From UBA4661 sp002405405 (lineage in GTDB: Bacteria > Bacteroidota > Ignavibacteria > Kapaibacteriales > UBA4661): DNA of 51,318 nucleotides. The notes under the pieces are model-generated. The model saw only the letters and a list, made by a program, of their open reading frames with translations, was not told where the DNA came from and did no database searches. A program made the translations under genes and the position numbers. Position 1 is the stretch's first letter. Every line of letters begins with the position of its first letter. Shown one piece after another: positions 34,787 to 44,364 of the stretch. The stretch covers positions 1 to 51,318 of the forward strand of contig DAIUAL010000005.1 in the NCBI GenBank assembly GCA_036847245.1, in the 5' to 3' direction.

Positions 34787-36763
34787 ATGAGTCAATCAGA
34801 GCAGTTCTCTTATCAATACCTCAACAACATCAATGTTCCCGCTGATTTGCGTCGTTTGCCGGTGTCTGCACTGCCGGAAGTCTGCGCTGAAGTACGAGAA
34901 TTTTTGGTTGATACTATTACGAAAGTGGGCGGGCACTTTGGCGGCGGTCTTGGTGTGGTCGATTTAACTGTTGCCTTACACTATGTCTTTCAGACACCTA
35001 CCGATAAAATTGTCCTCGATACAGGGCACCAAGGGTATCCTCATAAAATTCTTACAGGACGCAAGCATGAGCTTCATACCATTCGCCAAAAAAATGGGTT
35101 GTCGGGTTTTCTCAAACGTTCCGAGAGTGAATATGATTGTTTCGGTGCAGGCCATGCTTCGACAAGTATTTCTGCTGCACTCGGCATGGCGATCGCTCGT
35201 GATGTACGCGGTGAAGATTTTCGTGTTGCGGCTGTCATCGGCGATGGCGCAATGACCGGCGGACTTGCTTATGAAGCAATGAATAATTGCGGTGTTTTAA
35301 AACCCAAGAAAATGCTTGTGATTCTCAATGACAATAATATGTCGATTGCACCGAATGTGTGGTCGCTAGCAAATTATTTTACCAACATTTTTACTTCACC
35401 CACAGCACAGAAAATGCGCTCAAGTTTTAAAGAGATTGCATCGCATACCGATTTGGGTGATCGCCTTCGTAAAATTGTCGGCAAAGTTGAAGATGGTATC
35501 AAAGCAGTGATTACACCGGGTATGCTGTTTGAAGCATTGGGCTTTAAGTACTATGGTCCAATCAATGGCCATAATATTGAGCAATTAGTCAGTGTACTCG
35601 AAGGTGTCAAAGATGCCGATCAGCCCGTACTTTTACATGTTATGACACGTAAGGGCTATGGTTACAAACCTGCTGCTACCGACAAACAATTTCTTCATGC
35701 CATTGGTAAGATTGATAAAATCACCGGTGCATCACTTGCAAAAAAACCTCTTGCTCCGCCACCGCCACTGTATCAAAATGTTTTTGGTGATGCAATGGTC
35801 GAGCTCTGTAAAAAAGATTCTACAATTGTCGGTATTACTGCCGCTATGCCTGATGGTACAGGCTTAAATATCCTGCAAAAGGAAATGCCCCATCGTGTTA
35901 TTGATGTCGGCATTGCCGAAGGTCATGCTGTTACCTTCGCCGGTGGCATGGCAACTGAGGGAGTGATTCCGGTAGTAGCGATTTATTCCTCGTTTCTACA
36001 ACGTGCGATTGATAATATCGTCCATGATGTTGCTCTTCAAGATTTACATGTTGTCTTCGCGCTCGATCGTGGTGGGCTTGCAGGCGCGGATGGACCAACA
36101 CACCATGGCGTGCTGGACTATGCGTATTTACGGATGATTCAAGGCATGACCGTCATGGCACCTAAGGATGAACAAGAATTACGTAATATGCTTTTCTCTG
36201 CGGTGTATCATTACAAAGGTCCTGTCAGTTTGCGCTATCCACGAGGTAACTCTATTGGTGTTGAACTTCAACCAATGCAAGCACTTCCTCTCGGCAAGTC
36301 TGAAACGCTACGCCAAGGAGAAGATATTGCCATTCTTGCTATCGGCAACATGGTATATCCTGCATTAGCAGCAGCAGACATATTAGCAGAACAAGGCATA
36401 TCGGTAGAAGTAGTCAATGCCCGCTTTGTTAAGCCCCTTGATACGACCATGCTTGATGATATTTGCTCTCGCTTTAGTAAAGTACTGACAGTTGAAGATG
36501 GGCAAAAACAAGGCGGCTTCGGCAGTGCTGTCATGGAATATATCGGCTCTACGCATAACCGCACAACCGACTTGTATATTCATGGACTTGATGATGTCTT
36601 TATCGATCATGGCACACAAGAAGAACTCTGGGCTGATTGTAAACTCAATGCCGCAGGCATTGCCGATACTGCACGAGCTTTTCTTCGCGGTGAGTCTTTA
36701 TCACCCACCCAACATGCTCCGGAAAATGAATTATCTCTACCATTGGAACTCATGAGCAAATAG
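34787..36763 (+). CDS. dxs: 1-deoxy-D-xylulose-5-phosphate synthase
   Basis: DXS condenses pyruvate and glyceraldehyde 3-phosphate in the first step of the MEP isoprenoid pathway, using thiamine diphosphate. From ATG 34787 (MSQSEQFSYQYLNNINVPAD) the 658-residue protein has VGGHFGGGLGVVDLTVALHY, the TPP site AVIGDGAMTGGLAYEAMNNC and the transketolase-like DRGGLAGADGPTHHGVLDYA with TVMAPKDEQELRNML. It is slightly longer than typical (about 620-640). An upstream start at 34709 would add 26 unsupported residues. Single gene between a sigma gene and tRNA-Lys. Confidence 0.96.
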   Translation: MSQSEQFSYQYLNNINVPADLRRLPVSALPEVCAEVREFLVDTITKVGGHFGGGLGVVDLTVALHYVFQTPTDKIVLDTGHQGYPHKILTGRKHELHTIRQKNGLSGFLKRSESEYDCFGAGHASTSISAALGMAIARDVRGEDFRVAAVIGDGAMTGGLAYEAMNNCGVLKPKKMLVILNDNNMSIAPNVWSLANYFTNIFTSPTAQKMRSSFKEIASHTDLGDRLRKIVGKVEDGIKAVITPGMLFEALGFKYYGPINGHNIEQLVSVLEGVKDADQPVLLHVMTRKGYGYKPAATDKQFLHAIGKIDKITGASLAKKPLAPPPPLYQNVFGDAMVELCKKDSTIVGITAAMPDGTGLNILQKEMPHRVIDVGIAEGHAVTFAGGMATEGVIPVVAIYSSFLQRAIDNIVHDVALQDLHVVFALDRGGLAGADGPTHHGVLDYAYLRMIQGMTVMAPKDEQELRNMLFSAVYHYKGPVSLRYPRGNSIGVELQPMQALPLGKSETLRQGEDIAILAIGNMVYPALAAADILAEQGISVEVVNARFVKPLDTTMLDDICSRFSKVLTVEDGQKQGGFGSAVMEYIGSTHNRTTDLYIHGLDDVFIDHGTQEELWADCKLNAAGIADTARAFLRGESLSPTQHAPENELSLPLELMSK

Positions 36764-36817
36764 TAGTGTTTAGAGCTATATGAGACCAAAAATTTGTTTT
36801 TTCACAAAAAAAATTCT

Positions 36818-36849
36818 TTTGGTAATCGCAAAATCATCATGTATTTTTG
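36818..36849 (+). promoter_or_regulatory. Probable promoter of tRNA-Lys, Bacteroidota type
   Basis: TTTG (36818-36821) and TATTTTTG (36842-36849) are 20 bp apart, matching the Bacteroidota -33 TTTG / -7 TAnnTTTG pattern. Read as a sigma70 promoter it is TTGGTA-17-TATTTT. It lies about 40 bp before the tRNA. Confidence 0.6.
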
Positions 36850-36887
36850 CGTTCTCTTTTCGACAAGAACTGTTCGCAGTTTGTCGT

Positions 36888-36959
36888 GATCTCGTAGCTC
36901 AGCGGTAGAGCATCTGACTTTTAATCAGAGGGCCGAAGGTTCAATCCCTTCCGGGATCA
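36888..36959 (+). tRNA. tRNA-Lys (anticodon TTT)
   Basis: A complete 72-nt cloverleaf: acceptor GATCTCG/CGGGATC with one T-G pair, D stem GCTC/GAGC, anticodon stem TCTGA/TCAGA with loop CTTTTAA (anticodon TTT), T stem GAAGG/CCTTC with loop TTCAATC. The discriminator is A and no CCA is encoded, so CCA must be added after transcription. It has its own promoter and terminator. Confidence 0.98.
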
Positions 36960-36966
36960 CAAAAGT

Positions 36967-36999
36967 AAAAGCCGATACCTAACAAGGTTCGGCTTTTTT
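36967..36999 (+). terminator. Rho-independent terminator after tRNA-Lys
   Basis: AAAAGCCGA and TCGGCTTTT pair over 9 bp with a loop of about 13 nt, followed by TTTTTTGCTTTT. The minus strand also has a T-rich flank (CTTTTACTTTT), so it probably also ends the convergent dienelactone hydrolase gene. Confidence 0.88.
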
Positions 37000-37020
37000 G
37001 CTTTTATACTCTTCTTGAGT

Positions 37021-37881
37021 TTATACTTTCAGATGTTGTTGCAAAAATGCAATTGTCCGCTGCCATGCAAGCTCTGCGGCCTGTTTGTTATAACGCGCCG
37101 GCGATGTATCATTATTGAATGCATGATTAACACCATCATACACATGCACTGTGTATTTCTTCTGTGCTTTTTTTAATGCCTCCTCAAATGCCGGGATACC
37201 TTCATTAATACGTGTATCTAAGCCCGCATATTGCAATAACAATGGCGCTGATATTTTATCGACTTCGGTCAATTTGGGCTGACGACCATAGTACACTACA
37301 CCCGCACCCAGTGTAGAAGCATTGACAGCTAATTCACCTACCATGCCGCCGCCCCAACAGAAACCTACAGCACCAACTTTACCATTGCTTCTCTGATGCT
37401 TGGTACCATACTCAATACCCGCAATCAGATTGCGTACTGTATCCACAGCAACAAGCTTACCAATGAGTTCACGAGCAGAATCTTCATTTGTTGGCGTGCC
37501 ACCCAATGGGGACAAAAGATCCGGGGCGATCGCAAGAAATCCTGCTAATGCTAATCGACGAGCAACATCTTCAATATGCGCATTCAAGCCCCGATTCTCG
37601 TGAATTACGAGGACAGCGGGCAATTTTTCTGATCCTTTAGGAACTGCTATGTAACACTTGATATCAGCAGTTGCGCCCTTATACATCGTACGCTCGGCAA
37701 TCAAACGCTCATCGGTAGGAACAATTTGTTGAGCATGCACTTGGCGAGTTTCCAAGAGTGGCAATAGTGCGAGTGCCGCCGTCATACTGCCTGTTATCTC
37801 AGCAAGACGAGCAAGAAATATTCTCCGCTCTAATGGCGCATGAGTGTACTCATCGTACAGGTTAATAATCTCTTGATTCAT
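37021..37881 (-). CDS. Dienelactone hydrolase family protein, probably exported
   Basis: The alpha/beta hydrolase has the DLH layout: nucleophile Cys in GAVGFCWGGGMVGELAV, acid in YAGLDTRINEG and His in DGVNHAFNNDTSPARYN. The glutamate that hydrogen-bonds the Cys is in VIHENRGLNAH. From ATG 37881 (MNQEIINLYDEYTHAPLERR) it is 286 residues. The N-terminal RRIFLARLAEITGSMTAALA then LLPLL and QVHAQ looks like a Tat-type signal found in this subgroup. The start at 38049 would add an unrelated 56 residues. The substrate is unknown. Confidence 0.87.
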   Translation of the reverse strand: MNQEIINLYDEYTHAPLERRIFLARLAEITGSMTAALALLPLLETRQVHAQQIVPTDERLIAERTMYKGATADIKCYIAVPKGSEKLPAVLVIHENRGLNAHIEDVARRLALAGFLAIAPDLLSPLGGTPTNEDSARELIGKLVAVDTVRNLIAGIEYGTKHQRSNGKVGAVGFCWGGGMVGELAVNASTLGAGVVYYGRQPKLTEVDKISAPLLLQYAGLDTRINEGIPAFEEALKKAQKKYTVHVYDGVNHAFNNDTSPARYNKQAAELAWQRTIAFLQQHLKV

Positions 37882-38070
37882 AAACACCACGAATAAAACA
37901 ATGAGAAGCAAACTGCTGTTATAGTATAATCTTTCGAGTACTATCATCCTCTTGAGAGCAGTAAACATCTGAGGACAATGCTTGGCACTCTTTCTGACTT
38001 CGTACAACCGAACTTGTATTGTATGGCATACTGTCACAATAAGCACCACCCGACGTGTAGAAGCACCTCC

Positions 38071-38469
38071 TCAGTCAGTATAGGAAGAAAGTACATCAAG
38101 AATATGGTACATATCAAAAGGTTTGGCAACAAAGGCGTCAAGACCTTGATCGCGGAAACGATCTTTTTGGTCGAACAAATACAAAGCTGATACACCAACA
38201 ATAATTGCATTGGCAATAGCTGGATTAGTATGAGCACGCATTTTTCTCACAACCTCAAATCCATTCATACCCGGCATTTGTATATCCATAAAAACAACGT
38301 ATGGTGTATGTGTTTCGATATACTCCAATGCCGAACTTCCATCTAAACGATATGTAACGGCATATCCTTTGCTCTCTAAAAATTCTTGAAGCATCGATGC
38401 GGCAGTTTCATTATCCTCGACAATTAAAACGGACTTCTGTCGACGTACTTGTTCTTCTGCTACACTCAT
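38071..38469 (-). CDS. Single-domain response regulator (CheY-like)
   Basis: The 132-residue protein is only a receiver domain: acidic pocket in VLIVEDNETAA, phospho-acceptor Asp62 in VVFMDIQMPGMNGFEVVR, the switch Ser in GVSAL and the conserved Lys in FVAKPFDM. With no output domain it could work in phosphorelay or chemotaxis. It is divergent from the sigma54-type regulator at 38607 and opens the sensory cluster. Confidence 0.93.
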   Translation of the reverse strand: MSVAEEQVRRQKSVLIVEDNETAASMLQEFLESKGYAVTYRLDGSSALEYIETHTPYVVFMDIQMPGMNGFEVVRKMRAHTNPAIANAIIVGVSALYLFDQKDRFRDQGLDAFVAKPFDMYHILDVLSSYTD

Positions 38470-38606
38470 AATACTCCACGTAATTTTGACAGAGAAGAGT
38501 AAATTATTTTCTTAGTATCTTTTATCAGTTTGACTAATGTTGGTTGAGACCCTCATTATTCTCTTTCCATGTATACGATTATCATACAACTAAAGCAGGA
38601 CAACCT

Positions 38607-40139
38607 ATGGGAGCCAAACATGTATTCACGATTCTTGTTATTGAAGACGATCCTGATTTTGCAGAAACATTACAAGAATTCTTCGACATAGAAGGATACA
38701 CCACGCGATTCGTACAATCACTCAAACAGGCAAGCATTGAATTGCACTCAGGCTTTTTTCATGTTGTCCTCTCTGACATCCATTTGCCCGACGGCGATGC
38801 AACCGAAGAGTTTGTCAAACTCAAACACATATCGCCCTTATCGGAATTTGTTCTTATGTCATCGTACACTAATGTGAAAGATGCCGTTGCAACTATGCGC
38901 AAGGGCGCTTTCATGTATGTAGAAAAAGATAAGAATATTGATGGTTTACTTCTCATCGTAGAACGTGCCGCCGAAAAAGTCGATGCTCAACTTAGTTTGA
39001 AATCTTTAATTGACAACAGTAAAACGATAACAGGTTCACCATTCGATAGTATTCTGGGGCACTCTGAAGCAATTTCTCGATGTCTTGACAAAGCAAAACA
39101 ATCTGCTTCATCTGATCTTCCGATTCTACTCTTTGGAGAAACAGGTACAGGAAAAGAACTTTTTGCTGCTGCCATTCATCAAGCAAGCAGTCGACAATCT
39201 CGTAGTTTGGTTTCTGTTAATTGTAGTGCTTTACCTCAAGAATTGTTTGAATCAGAACTCTTTGGTTTCTGCAAAGGTGCTTTTTCGGGTGCACTCCATG
39301 ATAAAAAAGGACTCTTCGATACCGCTCATGGGTCAACATTATTTCTTGATGAAATTGGGGAACTTCCCCTTCAACTTCAACCAAAACTTCTTCGTGTTTT
39401 AGAGACCAAAGAATTTCGTCATCTGGGTTCTACTGACAATCAACGCTCAGATTTTCGTCTGATTTGCGCAACCAATCGGCATCTTCATGATGAAGTTCGG
39501 CGTAACACTTTTCGTGCAGACTTACTCTATCGTATTGAAGGTATCACCATTACCATTCCACCACTCCGCGAAAGAGTTGCAGACATCACGCTTTTGGCAA
39601 AATATTTCCTTGCTCAAGCCAATCATACCTACAAGAAAAACATTCAAGGATTGTCAGCAGACCTACGCCAATTACTAATTGAACATCCATGGCATGGTAA
39701 TATCCGAGAACTACGAAACTGTATTCAATACATGAGTGTCTTTTGCAATACATCAGAAATACATGGGGATTTATTTATTGACTTTCTTGCCAATAACGGA
39801 CAAGTGCAAATAACAGCATCAACAACAGATCCGGCATCATCGAATCTTCCTTCAACAGATCTGACAGCAATAGGGACAACGGCAGTATTATCTCTTCCGG
39901 CAAGTCAAACTCTTCCTGCCTCGACTACTGTCTCTGGCAATACACCATTGTCCTCTTCCGCATCTCCGGCTCTTGCAAGAGCAACACAGCAGACAGAAAA
40001 AGAACTGATTATCGACATTCTTATGCACAATGATTGGCACTTAGCACAAACGGCTCAGGCACTCGGCATCAACTATACGACACTCTATCGAAAAATGAAA
40101 AAGTATAATATCAGACGGCAAGCAAAACCAATCGAATAG
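38607..40139 (+). CDS. Sigma54-dependent response regulator (NtrC family)
   Basis: The 510-residue protein (start ATG 38607 with AGGA upstream) has a receiver (Asp57 in VVLSDIHLPDGD), an AAA+ domain with Walker A GETGTGKE at 177-184 and Walker B STLFLDEIGE at 243-252, the arginine-finger region RADLLYR, and a C-terminal Fis-type helix-turn-helix (LAQTAQALGINYTTLYRKMK). The sigma54 contact loop reads GAFSGA at 224-229 rather than GAFTGA. A Ser/Thr/Ala-rich linker separates AAA+ and HTH. It is the only plus-strand gene of the cluster and converges on the kinase at 40146. Confidence 0.94.
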   Translation: MGAKHVFTILVIEDDPDFAETLQEFFDIEGYTTRFVQSLKQASIELHSGFFHVVLSDIHLPDGDATEEFVKLKHISPLSEFVLMSSYTNVKDAVATMRKGAFMYVEKDKNIDGLLLIVERAAEKVDAQLSLKSLIDNSKTITGSPFDSILGHSEAISRCLDKAKQSASSDLPILLFGETGTGKELFAAAIHQASSRQSRSLVSVNCSALPQELFESELFGFCKGAFSGALHDKKGLFDTAHGSTLFLDEIGELPLQLQPKLLRVLETKEFRHLGSTDNQRSDFRLICATNRHLHDEVRRNTFRADLLYRIEGITITIPPLRERVADITLLAKYFLAQANHTYKKNIQGLSADLRQLLIEHPWHGNIRELRNCIQYMSVFCNTSEIHGDLFIDFLANNGQVQITASTTDPASSNLPSTDLTAIGTTAVLSLPASQTLPASTTVSGNTPLSSSASPALARATQQTEKELIIDILMHNDWHLAQTAQALGINYTTLYRKMKKYNIRRQAKPIE

Positions 40140-40145
40140 TTACTT

Positions 40146-42236
40146 CTAAGCATGCAAACTTATTGGTGAGTTTTGATTACGTATAACACCGATGTGCGTT
40201 GGAATACTAATATCAACACGTAGTCCGTTATCTTGATCATAGACTACCGACACCTTGCCGCTACAAGCATCGATCATGCGACGGGCTAAACTCAGATCTA
40301 AATCAAATTGCTGAACATCTTCGACGTACACATCTAAATACACCAAATTGTACTCAAGATGCCGTGTATAATCTTTGCCGTCTATCATATCAGCACTACT
40401 GATAGAAAACACTACCTTTCTCATGACTGCATCATAAGCATATAGCAGGTTCATTACACCCTGAGCACTTGTATGGCGGGCAACATTTTGCAGGATATGA
40501 GCAAGTATTTGAAAAACAAGATGTCGTTCAACATGAATACGAATATCTTCATTGTGTTCTTGCAACATGATAGTAGGCGAGTCTTTTTGTGCTTCCTCAC
40601 CGATATTGAGAACATCTTGACAATATGAAATTGCTTGCCGACATAATTCACCAACCTTCACGGTAGTATACAACGATGGGATATCGTTGCTATTACCTAT
40701 CTCTGCCTTATTCAGGTACATAAGTTGATGCGTAAGGTCTTTCAGATGGAGAATCTGCTTCGTTATCGCATTGAATTTGGACTCTTTATTCCTCGGGTTT
40801 GGAAGTTCTAGTGTACCATCCATCGATTGCAATGCCAGTGACATAATATGCAATGGTGTTTGAAATTCATGACTAATAAATGTCAAGAGCTTCTCTTTCT
40901 GAACAATTGCCTGATGGAGTTGCGAATTTGTTAATTCCAACTGTCGTGTGCGATGTTGAACTTTTATCTCTAAGTCCTTTTTTGCACTTTCCAGCAGACT
41001 ATTCATCGACTCAATTTTTCGCGTTTGTTCATGTTGTATAGTAATGTCTTGCAATATCCCTTGTACGGAAGTACACACACCATTGTGGCATATTGGATCT
41101 GTCACTATGCGTACCCATCGATCATTGCCATTCGCAGTAATAAAAGGGACTATCATATCAAATCCGGTACACTCTGCAACAGACTTATCAAATGCCTCCA
41201 TGAGCAATACTGCCGAAGACGGAGGGAAATACTTCATACCATCCTCACGTGTAGGCTGATGGATACTTTCATCAAGCTCATGAATGGCATACATACTTTT
41301 CGTCCAGCGTACTTCATCTGTAGCAAGATCAACCCACCATCCGCCCATTTTACCAATTTCATTTACCTTGGAAATAAACCGCTCTTTTTCTTCGAGTTCT
41401 TTTTCCAATGCCTTAAACGAAGTAATATCCGTATGCGTACCAACAACACGCAATGGACTTCCGTCTTCTAAACGCGAGACTATTTTGCCTCGGTCTAGTA
41501 TCCATATATACTCACCATTTTTTTTACGCATTCGATGCTCGCTCTCATAATACTCTGTTTGCCCCTCAAAATAGCATCGGATTGACTCGAGAGCATGTGG
41601 TAAATCCTCAGGATGCACACGCGAAGACCATTCTTCGAGTGTTGTTCCTATTTCGTGTTCTTTATAGCCGAGTGTAGCTTTCCATTGTTGCGAAAAAAAT
41701 ACTTCATTCGTTACAGCATTCCAATCCCATACCCCGTCACGATTCCCCTTCAATGCAAATTCCCATCGTAATCTTTCCTCTTCGATCTGCTCCACCAAGA
41801 CTGCATTGATTGAGTTTACTTCATCGAGTGATTTTTGTGCCTTACTCCGTTCATCTTCGATTGCACGAACAGCTGTCAGGTCAGTAACGCATACACCAAT
41901 CCCAATATGGTCAATCGGGAAGGCAATAATATCGAAGTAATACTGTTCACCATGCAGTATGACGAATTCGCGCAGTTCTCCACGTTGCTCTGTCTTTATG
42001 ACGTGACGATATAACTACTTAGCACGCTGGATTGCATCTGTTTCAGGGAATAATTCATCCAATGATTTACCAATGGCGTGCTCGGCAGATATTCCTGTTA
42101 TTTTTTCAGAAGCTTGATTCCAAAACAAATACCGCAAAGAACTATCCATCACAAAAAAAGCATCTCTCATATGCCGAGCAAGCTCATGCAAGATGACACC
42201 GCATTGTGTCGCAGAGAGTGATATGGAGGTATCCAT
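40146..42236 (-). CDS. PAS-PAS-PAS histidine kinase, interrupted by an in-frame TAG
   Basis: Residues 1-73 start MDTSISLSATQCG and form a PAS core (SSLRYLFWNQASEKITGISA) up to IQRAK, then TAG at 42015-42017. The same frame continues LYRHVIKTEQRGELREFVIL through the rest of that PAS domain and into two more (about 157-275 and 285-400), a HisKA with His456 in LLTFISHEFQTPLH, and an ATPase-like C terminus. The uninterrupted frame would be 696 codons. The ATPase part keeps an N-box (ILQNVARH) but lacks DxGxG and has DLDLSLARR where GLGL is expected, so its catalytic state is doubtful. Alternative: a separate 550-residue kinase starts at 41798 (GTG). Confidence 0.78.
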
Positions 42237-42274
42237 GGCGTTTGCAAGGTATTAAAAAGTTGTGGGGAAAAGTT

Positions 42275-44251
42275 TTATGGCGCGATATGACCAAGTTCAG
42301 CGACTTCCTCACGCAAGATATTACAAGGTACGCATAAAACAAATTCTGCGCCTTGGGTGTATGTATCATTCAAAAATATTTCGCCATGGATTGCCCGTAC
42401 TAATTTTTTAACTAAGGACAATCCTAATCCTGTTGAGTGTTCCCCTCCGGTTGGTTTTGCGCTGAGACGTTGAAATTTCTTGAAAAGTTTTGTTTTGTCA
42501 TCAGCAGTAAATCCGGGACCTTGGTCGCGTACAAAAATTGCAATATATCCCTCATAGGTATCTGCAGGATAAATTCCTACAGTAACCATACTATTATTAG
42601 GTGCGTATTTGATTGCGTTGGAAAGTAAATTTTCCAGAATATGCAAAACAGCATTTTGATCTGTAATCGTATATGTTGCACTGTTTTGAATGTTAACCTC
42701 ACAACGAATTTCTTTAGCAATAGCAAGAAGCTCAAATTCTTTAGCAACAGAAGTTACCGTCTCGCTAAGATTGCAAATTGTTGATTGCATTCTCGCAAGG
42801 TTTGTACCATTGGATCGTTGATAGGAGCTTAGGATGTACTTGATAATATGATCAATGCGTTCCGATGTTCTTTCGATGGAATCCAGATATTTTGTAACCT
42901 TACTATCACTGGTTGCAGATGGTTGACGCCGTAAAAGCGAACAATTCAACATGATGCTTGTCAAAGGATTTTTCAAATCATGTGCGACAAGGGCAAGAAT
43001 ATCATCTTGCTCTTGACTTAATTCCGCCATACGCTCTAATGCCGCTTCCAATTCATGATTTTTTCTGAGAATCTCAATCGTACGATCCGTAATCTTTTCT
43101 TCGAGTCGCTCATTATAAGAAGCAAGCAACTCAGCATTCCGATGATATTCTGTAGTATCGACTTGCACAGAAATGAATCTCAGGAGTTTCCCCTCATCAT
43201 CAAAAACAGGATCGATTTCAAGTCGTACCCAATATTCATAGTGAGTCTTATGGTAATTAAGAATTTCCCCGACAAAGGGCTTCCTTTCTTTCAAAGCAAG
43301 TCGAATAGCATTGACAGTTTCAGGATCGGTATTCTTGCCTTGCAATAAATCACCGGGCTTTTTACCGATTGCCTCAATAATCGTATAACCTGTAATAGTT
43401 TCAAATGCCTTATTCACCCACTCAATATATCCCTCTTTATTAGTAATGATGATCGAGCTCAAACTATTCATCGCCACTGAGGAAAGGATACCTATTTTCT
43501 CATTTTGCTGAAACTCCTTAGAAACATCAACCAAGTTAAATGTAAAACCAAAGGTTGTCGGAAAGCACTCTATTTGCAGCCATCGTGTTGCCGGTTCATA
43601 AAACTCTACCCACCGTTTTCGCGTGGCAAGCGGATGCGTTGTATCACTCGGTCGAGATAAGAAAGAGTCTTTAAGATTAGAAAACAGTGGGAAAATTTTC
43701 CAAATTTTTTCACCGAAAAATGAACGATAGCCCAAGCCAAAGAATGCAAAGACCGTTTCATTGGCAACACGGATATTTCCCGCAATATCCGTCACAATAA
43801 CACCTTGCTCACTACGACCTAAGAGCGATTGAACAAGAGGAACAAAATCAATAAACGTAGAAAGGACCTCTTCTAAAGGTGGTTCTTCAGAAGGTGTATC
43901 CTCTTCTTTTTCTGAGGAAGAGGCAAACACACTGATGATTTTTTCGATAATTGAATACCCAACTAAACACAGTACCCTGCGCGTTTCCTGATAGAGATAC
44001 TTTTTACCTTCGGCATCATGTACCTGCACTTTGATAATATGTTCAATGGAACGAGGTACTTCGGCTATATGCAACGCCCACTCGGCTTCCTCTTTAGGAC
44101 AAAGAGTTCCAAATATGGGCAGATTAACATCTTCGAATTGCAAATATTGCTGTTGGCATACATCAAACTGCGTGCTGATATATGTGTATCGGTCAATTCT
44201 AGTGTCATATACGCTAATAGCATTGCTCAGATAGATGTCTTGCGTGTGCAT
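42275..44251 (-). CDS. PAS-containing histidine kinase
   Basis: The 658-residue protein has an N-terminal region without recognised domain (1-135), two PAS domains (about 140-245 and 255-370, the second with the WVNKAFETITGYT motif and a PAC part), a coiled coil (370-415), HisKA with His424 in LVAHDLKNPLTS, and a complete HATPase domain: ENLLSNAIKYAP, DQGPG at 576-580 and STGLGLSLVKKL at 606-617. No membrane segments, so it is cytoplasmic. A strong AGGAG site lies before the ATG. The kinase at 40146 follows 38 bp downstream. Confidence 0.94.
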   Translation of the reverse strand: MHTQDIYLSNAISVYDTRIDRYTYISTQFDVCQQQYLQFEDVNLPIFGTLCPKEEAEWALHIAEVPRSIEHIIKVQVHDAEGKKYLYQETRRVLCLVGYSIIEKIISVFASSSEKEEDTPSEEPPLEEVLSTFIDFVPLVQSLLGRSEQGVIVTDIAGNIRVANETVFAFFGLGYRSFFGEKIWKIFPLFSNLKDSFLSRPSDTTHPLATRKRWVEFYEPATRWLQIECFPTTFGFTFNLVDVSKEFQQNEKIGILSSVAMNSLSSIIITNKEGYIEWVNKAFETITGYTIIEAIGKKPGDLLQGKNTDPETVNAIRLALKERKPFVGEILNYHKTHYEYWVRLEIDPVFDDEGKLLRFISVQVDTTEYHRNAELLASYNERLEEKITDRTIEILRKNHELEAALERMAELSQEQDDILALVAHDLKNPLTSIMLNCSLLRRQPSATSDSKVTKYLDSIERTSERIDHIIKYILSSYQRSNGTNLARMQSTICNLSETVTSVAKEFELLAIAKEIRCEVNIQNSATYTITDQNAVLHILENLLSNAIKYAPNNSMVTVGIYPADTYEGYIAIFVRDQGPGFTADDKTKLFKKFQRLSAKPTGGEHSTGLGLSLVKKLVRAIHGEIFLNDTYTQGAEFVLCVPCNILREEVAELGHIAP

Positions 44252-44364
44252 ATAAAGCTCCTTTTATTCTTTCCTTGATTGGTCTATGTTTTACCTACTC
44301 ATTGTTTATCGCTCTTGTCGAGACTACGAAACTCATTCTATAAAAATATCTCGTTGCAAGTTAT

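Noticed and set aside
42275..44251. LOV photoreceptor domain in the PAS kinase
   Set aside because: The second PAS has PGDLLQGKNTD where LOV has GxNCRFLQ; the flavin-reactive cysteine is absent.
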